NCBI GenBank assembly: GCA_004431415.1
Contig: QPMI01000290.1
Location: 1 to 64,000, forward strand
DNA length: 64,000 nucleotides
Source of the DNA: Cyanophora paradoxa
Lineage: Eukaryota; Glaucocystophyceae; Cyanophorales; Cyanophoraceae
Direction: 5' to 3'
Of this stretch, positions 1-9,878 are shown in pieces; the stretch's first letter is position 1; the number at the start of each line of letters is the position of its first letter. The translations under genes and the position numbers were made by a program. The notes below the pieces were generated by a model. The model was not told the DNA's origin. It did not search any database and worked only from the letters and a program-made list of their open reading frames with translations.

Positions 1-2476
1 CCCGTCGGGCGCCCCCGCCCCCGAGCAGCCCGAGGACCCGGCGCCCGCCTCCCGCCCCGCCTCCCAGCCGGCCCCGGCCCCGGACCCCACGCCCAGCACC
101 TCCAGGCCGGCGCCTCCCAGGCCGGCGCCTCGCAGGCGGGGGCCTCGCAGGCTGGGGCGGGCGGGGCGGGTGGCGGGCGGGCCGGCGGGGGCGGGTGGTG
201 GGAGGGGACGCCGGGGAGCGGCGGGTGGAGGAGACGCAGCGGAGCGCGGACGCCGACGAGGAGGAGCCCAGCGACCTCCTCCGCCGCTTCCAGGCGCCCC
301 GCCCCGCCCGCCTCGCCCCGCCCCCGCCCGCCCTCACCCGGCCCCCGCAGCGCCACCGCCGCGGCCCGCCCGCCGCGCACGCCGTTGCCGAGGCGGGCCC
401 CTCGCCGCCCGCCGAGGAGGACGGGCGGTCGCGGGCGAGGAGGCCGACGCCCAGAAAACGACGACGCAAACGGAGGCCGCGCCGGCAGCGGCGGATGCCG
501 CCGCCTCGCCGGCCGCGGAGGAGGCAACGGCTGATTTGGAGGCGGCGGCAGGGCCTCCGAGGAGGCGGAGCCGGCGGCGGCGCCGGCGCGGCGCGGCGGG
601 AGGGCCAAGGCCGCGCGCGGCGGGCGCGGCCGTGCGCGAGGGCGGGGCGGGCGGGGCGGGCGGGCGCGCTCGGAGGAGGAAGCGGAGGCGGGGGAGGAGG
701 CGCCCGGGGCGCCGTGGAGGCGGAGGAGGCGAGCGTGGGGCCGGCGGAGGCGGAGCCGGCCGCGGCAGCGTCGGAGGCGGGGGTGGAGCGGCCGGCGGGC
801 GCCGAGGGCGAGGCGGCGGGGAGGCCTTCGAAGCGGGGCCGGCGCGCGGCGGCGGCGAGGCGGCCGCGGGAGGAGGCGGCGGCGGAGGCGGGAGCTGCGG
901 CGGGGCCGCCGACGGAGGCGCCCGAGCGGAAGCAGCGCGGCGCGGCCGAGGCGGCGGGCGGCGAGGAGGCACCGGCCGCAGCGCCCCGGCGGGGCCGAGG
1001 GGGGCCGGCGCAGCGGAGGAGGCGGAGGAGGCGGGACCGGCAGCGGCAGCGAAGGGAAGGGGAAGCGGGGCCGGGGCTCGGAGGAGGCCCCGGCGCCCGC
1101 CGCAGAGGCGGCGGCGGAGGAAGCCGACGCGGCGCCGGCTCCCAAGCGCGGCAAGCGGGCGGCGGAGGCGCCGGCGGAGAAGGCGCGAGGCGGGGTTGCT
1201 TTGAAGCGCGGGAGGCGCTCGGGCGCTGGCTCGACGGCCGAGGCGGAGGAGGCGGCGGACGCAGCAGCGTTGGCGGCGGAGGCGGCGGACGCGGCAGCGG
1301 AGGCTCAAGCGAAGAAGGAACCGGCGAAGCGCGGGCGGCGTGCGGGTTCGAGCACCGCAGCCGCAGAGGCGGAGGCGGAGGCGGAGGGCGGGGCGGGCTC
1401 CTCGGCGGCCTCGGCGGCGGGGACCTCGTCGCAGGGGGGCGGCGAGGGGCCTCGCGCGGGGCCGCGGGCGGGCCTCGGCCGGCGGGGCGAGCGCCTCCAA
1501 GCGGCGCCCCGGCGGCGGCGACTCCCCGGAGGCGGAGGCGGGGGCCCCGGAGCGCAAGCGGGCGCGGGGGGAGGGGCCCGGGGAGATCCCGTGCGTGCTC
1601 TTCAGCAACGTGGCGACGGGGGCGCTGGGGCGGCTGGAGGGGAAGGTCAAGGCCCTCGGCTGGCGGCAGGCGGCGGAGCTCGACGAGTGGCACGAGGCGA
1701 CGCACCTCGTCATGGACGCCTGGAAGGCGCGGAAGGCGCCCCCGGCCGCCCCGCCCCCGCGCGCCCCGGCCTCGCCGACGCGGGGGCCGGGGCAGGTCAC
1801 GGGCAAGGCGGCCGTCGCCCTCGCCGCCGGCGCCGTCGCCGTCAAGGTCCGAGCCCGCGCCCGCGCCCGAGCCCGGGCGCGAGCCTCGCGCAAAGCCAAG
1901 CCGGCCTCACCGCGCACCAGGCCTCTTGGCTCGAAAAGTCCAAGCGCGGCCACCCGAGCGTCGGTGCGCGTGCGGCTGCCGGCGCCGAGCGCGCGGGGGG
2001 GCGCCTGACCGGCGGGGGCAGCGGAGGAGCACGAGATCGGGAGCGAGGAGGCGAGGAGGGCGCGGCGGGGGCTGCGCCCGCTGGAGGGCTGGCGCCTCTT
2101 CGTGACCCCCGCGCTCCTCGCCGACGACGAGAAGCGCGGCTTCTTCCGCGTCGCCCCCGCCCTCCTCGGCGCCCAGGCCCCCGCCCCGCCCCGCCCGCCC
2201 GCCCCCCGCCCGCCCTCACCCCCCGCCAGATGTTGGAGCGGGCGCCGGGGGCGGGCGGGGAGCGGGTGGCGGTCATCTCGTGCCCCGAGGACGGCAAGGT
2301 CTACGGCCCGCTCCTGCGCCGCGGCATCGCCGTCTACGGCAAGGAGGTGCGCCGCTGCGGGGCCTGCGGCAGAGCGGCGGGGCTGACGGGCGGGGCGGGG
2401 CGCCGCGCAGTTCCTCAAGCACGCCCTCCTCGAGCAGGAGGCCCCCCGGGAGCCCCAGCTGCTGCCCTTGCCCTAG
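1..2476 (+). CDS. Tandem-BRCT protein, MDC1/PTIP-like (5' end outside window)
   Basis: The 3' half encodes a C-terminal BRCT pair of the kind that binds phosphopeptides in the DNA-damage response. BRCT1 begins near 1590 (CVLFSNVATGALGRLEGKVK) and runs on through ATHLVMDAW. A later exon near 1905-1955 gives HQASWLEKSKRGHPSV, the Trp-containing helix of the fold. The linker and start of BRCT2 follow (GLRPLEGWRLFVTPALLADD, about 2065-2125), then ERVAVISCPEDGKVYGPLL, and the end FLKHALLEQEAPREPQLLPL. The order of these blocks follows the C-terminus of MDC1-type proteins. Upstream, 1-1550 is Ala/Gly/Arg/Glu-rich low complexity and open in several frames, so exons there cannot be fixed and the start lies left of the window. 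Introns such as the one near 2350-2410 have a GTGCGC donor and a GCAG acceptor. Likely nuclear. BRCT identity is fairly sure; orthology to MDC1 rather than another tandem-BRCT protein is inference. Confidence 0.68.
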
Positions 2477-3709
2477 CCCGCCCCCTCCTACAACACCCCC
2501 CCCCCCCCCTCCACCCCCACCCCCACCCCCACCCCACCCCACCCCACCCCCACCCACCCCCCTTCCCCTCCCCTCCCCCACCCCCTTCCCCGCCTAAGTC
2601 CCCTCTCCTTACGCCGTCGCTTGCTCGCGGCGCCCCCCTCACGCGCACCTTGTGGCTCGGACGAACAAATCGCGGTGGAAGGCAGTGGTTCCGGGCTGGC
2701 TGGCCCCACGGCCGCGGGGCCTTCTGGCAAGGCCGGCTGCAGACTCGCTGAGGTGGAGACCGGTACCATCGGACGTTTCGTCTTGGGGCATGCCATGATG
2801 GCTATGAAGCCTTCAAGCCGCGTCTTTGAAAACGGGACTACTAGTGGAGTCGCTAGGCATCATGGCATCAAGTGGAGTCGTTGAGCCTCGGAGCCCGCAG
2901 CCCGAGGTATCTTTCCTAAGTTCCGAGTTCAAACCTTGAAGGTTTGAGCTGGAGCTTCCGAAGTTTCGAGCCTCCGGAGAGTCACTGATCATGAGTGTCG
3001 AGGTTTAAGTCTTAAGCCTTGAAGTAAACTTTGAGGCTTCCGCCTGAGTTCGAGCACCGTGGCACCCAACTTGGCAAACTTGAAACTCAGTGTGACTCAG
3101 GGCCTCGGGGCCTCAGGCCTACTCCGAGGCTCTCTGAGTATTTTGGCAAGCCGAGCTTACATTTCACCAAGCTTAAGTTAACTTAGTAAGTACTACTACT
3201 ACTACTACTACCGTACGGTAACGGGGCTCTGCCAGGCTGGTCCGAGTCTGGTCCAGACTTCATAATCTTGATCAGCCTGGCAGAGCCTTCCGAGGTTCAA
3301 GGCTTGCAGGCCCCCGGCCATCGTTGGCCGGGCCTAGGTCTGGTGGCCTGATCGTCGGACGAGTTGTCGAGCCTGGCGACCCCCGCCGGGTCCGGGGCCT
3401 GGCGCCGCGCCGGGCCCTCTACGCGTACGTAGTTCGCACTTCGGCATGTCCGGGCGACCTCCCTTAGCCTTGCGAAGGCCCTGATGCGTGAGGAGGGTGA
3501 GCCTTCTCGGAGTTCCGGGGCTCGGAGCCCATGGCCATGCCAGAATTCGCGGTTCGCGGCTAACTTACTCAGTGAGCCGCTCATGCATATGCCGCACACG
3601 AACGTAACTCGATAATCTTCGGTAGAGATGCACTAACAGATCTAGAAGGGATGTAGCTAAGGGGAGGCCGCGGGGCGGCGGGGCGTGGAGGGGCGGCCGC
3701 GGGGGCGGC
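2477..3709. other. Intergenic region between two convergent genes
   Basis: No gene is supported here. The first 120 bases are a C-rich tract with A interruptions (about 2497-2590). The rest is less GC-rich and contains many short variants of a GAGCCTTGAAG-like motif, plus a (TAC)n run at about 3191-3212. Reading frames in 3297-4083 outside the gene ending at 3710 are short and have no family resemblance. Confidence 0.6.
3191..3212 (+). repeat. (TAC)n microsatellite
   Basis: About seven tandem TAC trinucleotides in intergenic DNA. Confidence 0.9.
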
Positions 3710-6700
3710 TCAGAGGATGGCGAGGTCCTCGTCGGCCCCGGCGCCGCCGACGATGGCCTCCAGGTCCGCCGCCTCCGCCGCCTCCGCGAAGGCCTCCCAG
3801 CGCGCCCCCTCCTCCGCCGGCAGGAACGCCTCCTCCCCGCCCGCCCCCGCCTGCCAGCCCCGCCCCGTCGGCGCTGGCGCGGCGCGCGAGCGGGGCGGGC
3901 GGGGCGGGGCGGGGCGGGGCGGACGGCGCGGGCGTGGGCGGCGAGATCGACGGCCTGCGCCTCCTCGTCGAGCTGCACCTCCGTAGACGGCACCGGCGGC
4001 AGCGCCGGCTCCGTCACCGGCGTCACAACCGTCGCCGGAGCGGCGAGGTTGAGGCCCGGCAGCAGCGCGTTCAGCTGCGTCACTTGCTCGCTCCTGCGCC
4101 CCCGCCGGTTGGGGCGCGGCCCGTGCGGCGGCGCGGGGCGGGGGTCGGGGCGGGGCGGACGAGAGGTTCGTGGCGGCGGCGGCGAGGATCTTGAGGGCGG
4201 AGAGGACGCTCGCGTACTCGTCGTCCTGCTCCGCGTCCGCCGCCTTCAGCGCCGCGATCTCGGCGCTCAGCGACGCGTCCTTCGCCTCTGCCGCGCCCCG
4301 CGTCAGCGCGCGCGGCGGCTGGCGCGGGGGCCGGGCCGGGGCGGGGACCGAGGGTGGCGTCGTTCTCGGCGAGGGTCTCGACCTTGTCGACGAAGACGAG
4401 CGAGTCCTTCAGCTCCTCGTCGAACCCTGCCGCCCTCCTCGCCCCCGCCGCCCCTCGCCCCCGCGCCGGCGGGGCGGGGCGCAGCCGCACCGGACTTGAG
4501 GACGAAGCGCTCCTGCAGGTCGGCCGTCGTCGTGTAGTTGTTCAGCACGTTCGCCTTCTCGTCTGCGCCCCCGCCCCCGCCCCCTCAGCCGCCGCCGGGG
4601 CGGGGCGGGGCGGGGCGGGGCGGGGCGGGGCGGGCCGGCGAGGTCCTTCTGGAGGAGGGCGACGACCTCGGCGCCGGAGATGAGCTCCTGGAGGTCCGCC
4701 TGCGCCACGTACTTCGCCGCCGCCTCCGCGTCCGTCGCGTACTCCCCCAGGCCCGCCTTGATCGCTGCCGTGGCCCCCGCCGGCTCGCCCGGGGAGGAGG
4801 GCGGCGGGGCGTGGCGGGCGGGGGCACCGGCGTCGGTGTCGCGGAGCGCGGCGACGACGTCGGACGAGTCGAGGCGCTGGTCGAGGTCTGCGCCCCGCCC
4901 CGCTCGCCCCGCGCCGGCAGCGAGGGGCGGGGCGGGGCGGACTGTGGACGCTGACGTAGGTCTCGGCGGCGTCGAGGGCCTTGAGGTAGGCCTGGAGGTC
5001 GGTGGCGAGCTTCACGTCGGCCTCCTGCAGCGCCTTCACCTCCGCCGTCTCGTCGAGGTCCGCCGTCTGCAGGTACGCCAGCTCCAGCGCCGCCGTCGTC
5101 GTGTAGTTCGACGCCAGGTCTGCCCCGCCCCTTAGGCGCGGCGGGGCGGGGCGGGCGGGGCGGCGGGGCGGACTGTTCTTGACGGAGTCGATGGAGGCGA
5201 TGAGGTCCGTCTCGGCGGCGTCGAGCGCGTCGCTCAGCTGCGCCACCTCCGTCGTCTTCGCCCGCGTCGCCAGGTCCGCCCCCAGCGCTGCCCGCCCCGC
5301 CCCCTCGCCCCGGCCCCGACCGCCCCGCCGCGGCGCCGAGCGGCGGGGCGCGCGTGCGGACCGTCGGTGGTGACCTTGACGGCGGCGGCGGCGTCGGCGA
5401 GCTTCGTGTTCACGCTCGCCGTCGACTCCTTCGTGTCGATCGCCGCCTGCAGCTCTGCAGCCGCGCAGTGAGCGACCCGCGCACTGCGCGGCGGGGCGGG
5501 GCGGGGCGGGGCGGGGCGCACCCTTGTCGGCGGCGGCGAGCGCCGCCTTGGTGTCATCGACGAGCGCCTTCGTCGCGGCGTCGTCCGCCTTCGTGTCGAT
5601 CTCCGCCTTCAGCTCTGCAGCGCCGCGCACGCGTGGGCGGCGCGGCTACGACGCAGGCCGGCGGGCCGCACCGGCGGCCTTGGCGGCAACGGCGTCGGCG
5701 GCCTTGGAGAGCTTCGAGTCGACCGAAGTGGTGTCCTCCTTCTTGTCGATGTTGGCCTGCAGCTCTGCAGCGGCGGTTGTGAGCCCCAGCGGGGCCGCGG
5801 AGCGGAGCGGCGCCGGCAGCGGGCCGGGGTAGAGCGAAGCGGACCGGTCTTGGCGTCGGCGAGGTCCTGGGCGGCGTCGGCAAACCCGTCCGTCGTCGCC
5901 TTCGCGTCCGCCTTCGTGTCGATGTTCTCCTGCAGCGCTGCGCCCCGCCCCGCGTCGGCGGCCCAGCGGCGCTGGCATGGCGGCGGCGGCGGCGGCGGCG
6001 GCGGACCGGTCTTGGCGGCGGCGAGGGCCTCGGCGGCCTTGGTGAAGTTGGCGTCCGTCTCCTGCGCGTCCGCCTTCGTATCGATCCGCTCGCCCAGGTC
6101 TGCCCCGGCCCGCGCGCCCGTCGACGTCAGGCCGCAAGCGCCTAAGTGCGGCCGGCCGCGTTCGGCGCGGGGCGGGCGGACCGGTCTTGGCGTCGGCGAG
6201 GGCGTCCGAGGCGGCCGTGAAGCGGGCGTCGACGTCGGTCTTGACCGCCTTCGTGTCAATCGCGTCCTGCAGCTCTGCGCAGACGCTCGCACCGCCGCAC
6301 GGTCTATCTCATGCAGTCCAACGGAACGCACCGGCGGCCTTGGCGGCGACAGCGTTAGCCGCATCGGCGAGCTTCGAGTCGACGCTCGTCGTGTCCTCCT
6401 TCTTGTCGATGTTCGCCTGCAGCTCTGCGATGGAAGGGGTGCGTGAGCGGCGCGACTCGAGCTCCAATGAGAGCCGCTGGAGCGCACCGGCGGCCTTGGC
6501 GGCAACGGTGGCGGCGGCGTCGGCGAGCTTCGAGTCCACGGAAGTCGTCGACTCCTTCTCGTCGATGTTCGCCTGCAGCTCTGCAGCACAGGCGCCGGCG
6601 TGAGCGCGGCGCTGGCAGGGGCAGGGGCGCGCGGGGGCGGGGCGGACCGGCGGCCTTGGCGGCGAGGGCGTCGGAGGCGTCCCCGAAGCGCGCGTCGACG

Positions 6701-7822
6701 CTCTCCTTGTCCGCCTTCGTGTCGATGCTCGCCTGCAGCTCTGCCCCGGCGCGTCGGCGGCGCCGCGCGATCCGACGCGATCGCGGGGGCGGACCGGCGG
6801 CCTTGGCGGCGGCGGCGGCGGCGGCGTCGGCGAGCTTGTCGTCGACGCTCGTCGTGTCCTCCTTCAAGTCGATGCTCGCCTGCAGCTCTGCCGCCCCCCC
6901 CGTGAGCGCCCCGACCCGACCGCCGCCTCGCGCGAGGGGCCCACCGCCGGCCTTCTCGGCGAGGGCGGAGGTGGCGGCGTCGAACTTGGCGGCGGTGTCG
7001 GCGGCGTCGGCCTTGGTCGCGATCGCCGCCTCGAGCTCGGCCTTGGCGGAGGCGAGGTCCTGCGCCGCGTCCGCGAAGTCCTCCGCCACCGCCTCCGCGC
7101 TCGCCTTCGTCTCGATCTTCCCCTCGAGCTCTGCCCCCGCCCCGCCCCTCCCCGTCACGCCCCAAGCGCCGAGGCGCGCCGGCGCGCCCGGCGCGGCGCG
7201 CGGGCTGACCGGTCTTGGCGTCGGCGAGGGCGTGCGAGGCGGCGGTGAAGCGGGCGTCGACGTCGGCCTTGTCCGCCTTCGTGTCGACGGCGTCCTGGAG
7301 GGCCGCGTCCGCCGCCTCCGCCGCCTCCTTGTTCCCCGCCACCAGCGCCTTGATCGCGGCGTCGTCCGCCTTCGTGTCGATCTCCGCCTTCAGCTCTGCA
7401 GCGCCGCGCACGCGTGGGCGGCGCGGCTACGACGCAGGCCGGCGGGCCGCACCGGCGGCCTTGGCGGCAACGGCGTCGGCGGCCTTGGAGAGCTTCGAGT
7501 CGACCGAAGTGGTGTCCTCCTTCTTGTCGATGTTGGCCTGCAGCTCTGCAGCGGCGGTTGTGAGCCCCAGCGGGGCCGCGGAGCGGAGCGGCGCCGGCAG
7601 CGGGCCGGGGTAGAGCGAAGCGGACCGGTCTTGGCGTCGGCGAGGTCCTGGGCGGCCTTGGCGGCCTTGGCGGCGGCGTCGGCGGCGGACTCCTTCGTGT
7701 CGAGCGCCTTCTGCAGCGCCGCCTCCGACTTGGCGACGTCCGCCGCGCTCGCCTTCGTCCCGATCGCCTCCTCGAGCGCTGCCGCCGCACCGGGGTGAGC
7801 AGGGGGCGCTGGAGGGGGCGGG

Positions 7823-7859
<37 letters not shown>

Positions 7860-9361
7860 TGGGGGCACCGGTCTGGGCGGCGGTGAGGGCGGCGGCGATG
7901 GAGCGGGAGGCCTCGTCGAGGGCCGTCTGGTCCGCCTTCTTCCCGATCGCCGTCTCCAGCTCTGCACACCCCGCCCGCCCCTTGAGGCCCCGCGCGGCCG
8001 GCCCCGGGGCGCGGCGCGGGGCGCACCGGCCTTGGCGTTGGAGAGGGAGGCGTTGGCGGTCTCGAGCTGCTTGGCGACGTCGGCGGCGTTGGCCTTGGCG
8101 TCGGTGAGGGCCGTCGCGGCCTTCTCGAGGAGGCCGACTTGGACGGCGATCGAGTCGTACTTGTCGACGGCGGCGTCGACCTTGGTCGTCAGGCCCTGCA
8201 CCGTCGCCAGCGTGCTGTTCAGCTCCTTCACCGTCCCCAGCAGCGACGCCTTCGACTTGTCTGCCCGCCCCGTCGAGGCCCCGCCGCGCGAAACGCGGGG
8301 CGGGGGCCGGCGCACTGACGGCCTCGTTGACGGCGGCGGCGGCCTTGGCGTCGGCGTAGGAGCGGGCCTGCGTCAGCGTGCTCGACGCCGACGCCGGGAT
8401 GTCCGTCCCCCGAATCTTCGTCGCTGCGCCCCGCCCTCGGGCGCCGCGCCCCCGAGCCGCGCCGGCGCGCGCGCGGCGCGTGCGCACCGACTTCGTTGGT
8501 GTACGTGCGGGCGGCCGAGGTCGCGTCCGCCTGCGCCGCCGTGACCGCCGCGGCGAGCCCTGCGCGCCCCCCGCCTCGGCGGCTGCGGGGGCGGGGCGGG
8601 CGGGGCGGGGCGGGGGCGGACTGGTGTCGGCGTCGGCGAGGGTCTTGACGCCGGCGTCGAAGGCGCTCTTGGGGACAAGCGTGGCGACCGTGTTCTCCAG
8701 CGACGAGATCTTCCCCGAGTTCCCTGCCCCGCCCCGCCCCCTCGCCCCGGTCCGCCGGCGCCGGCCGGCCGGGGGCCGGCGCACCGTCGGTGGTCTGGCG
8801 GACGGCGGAGAGGTCGGTCTGGAGGGTGGAGACGTCGGTCCGGAGGGGGCTCAGCCCGATCTCCATCTGCTCCATGATCTGCCCCCGCCGGCCGCCCCCG
8901 GCACGATCAGAGCCGCCGGCGTCGGGCGCGCCGGCGGGGCGGGCGGGCGCACGGCCTTGGTGAACTGCTCCCCCGTGAACTGGTTGATCCTGCCGCCGCC
9001 CCTCAGGCCCGCCCAGCGCAGCCCCGCGCGGCCCCGGGCGGCACGCACTGTTCCTGGAGGAAGTCGAGCCTGCAGGCGCGCGCCGGGGGCCGTCAGGGGG
9101 GGCCCCGCCCGCCGGACCGGGCGCGGGCACGCACTGCGGCTCATACTGCGAGTTGATGTCATCCTTGACCGTGTCCAGGTACTCCTGCAGGAACTCCAGC
9201 GCCCCGGCATCTGCCGCCCCGCCCCCTCAGCCGCGCCGCCGCCCCGCGGGGTGCCACCGCCGGCCGGCAAGCGCACTGCTGTCCGCCGCCGACGCGTCCA
9301 CCGTGAGGTCCTCGTCTGCGCCGGCACGAAAATCAGGGCCTCGACGTACGCTTGACCGCAG
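3710..9361 (-). CDS. Exon-repeat coiled-coil protein A
   Basis: No named family is recognised. The minus strand carries a series of roughly twenty or more short exons separated by GC-rich introns of about 55-90 bp. Most exons encode one 31-33-residue helical module that begins ELQxxID(T/K)K, continues with VDxKLxxA or VDARFxxA, and ends ALAxKAAG or ALADAKTG. Splits fall in phase 1 at both ends of the module, so exons can be duplicated or lost without shifting the frame. The N-terminal exons (about 8690-9361) are less repetitive and include LEFLQEYLDTVKDDINSQYE and LSPLRTDVSTLQTDLSAVR. The C-terminal exons are proline/acid-rich (TPVTEPALPPVPSTEVQLDE), and the protein ends ADLEAIVGG...GADEDLAIL with the stop at 3710-3712. 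This tail resembles that of the gene ending at 23020. The first exon and start codon are not resolved; a reading frame open from about 9547 could hold the N-terminus. The predicted product is an alanine-rich, probably coiled-coil rod. Function and location are unknown. Confidence 0.7.
5575..5875 (-). repeat. 300-bp segmental duplication inside gene A, copy 1
   Basis: By eye this segment is identical to 7356-7656. It spans the end of one module exon, an intron, a complete module exon (ELQANIDKKEDTTSVDSKL), a second intron and the start of the next exon. Identity extends through the introns, which points to a recent duplication or gene conversion. Confidence 0.9.
7356..7656 (-). repeat. 300-bp segmental duplication inside gene A, copy 2
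   Basis: Second copy of the segment at 5575-5875, offset 1781 bases. The flanks diverge at both ends: the upstream exon differs by a few bases and the downstream exon takes a different path after the shared GGGCGGC. Confidence 0.9.
7824..7858 (+). repeat. 35-bp poly-G tract
   Basis: An uninterrupted run of 35 G lies inside an intron of gene A (poly-C on the coding strand). It is the longest homopolymer in the window. Confidence 0.9.
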
Positions 9362-9878
9362 AGCACGGGCCGGGGGGAGGAATCTGATCAAGCGAGCCGG
9401 GGCCGCGGGGCGCCGCCCTCTCGTTCCCACGGAGATAAAAATGACTAAAGAGCTTAGAGCCGGCTCGCGGCAGGAGTGCCACGCCGCCGGTGGTGGCTCC
9501 GTTAATGCATGTGCGACGAAGGAGGTGGGCGGGGGTTCGAGGCCCAAGGAGCGCGGAAGCGAAGTTCGCTACTCGGCACGAACGCACCCTGCGGATACAG
9601 AGGACGCCGCGGCCCGCGAGGCGGCGAAAGGTTAGAGACGACGGACGGATATCGATTCGGGCGGTTTGGCCGTAGCGATCGGCCTGGACGCCTAGTGGAC
9701 GGTACGCACATAGGATTTAGTCACCATCGTGCTTGTCGAGGACGTCGAACGTGGCTTCGCCGGTCGGTCGGGTCGGGCTCCGAAGATAAAGGAACGCGTC
9801 CCCCCCCTCTCTGTTAGGGCCACAGTTCGGCCACTCCTCGGATCGTCTCGCCACTCGTCCGAAAGCGTGTAGGTGGCG
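9362..9878. other. Divergent intergenic region between gene A and the secreted-protein gene
   Basis: About 0.5 kb of 5'-flanking sequence for two genes transcribed apart. It may contain the unresolved first exon of gene A. No clear promoter element was identified. Confidence 0.5.
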
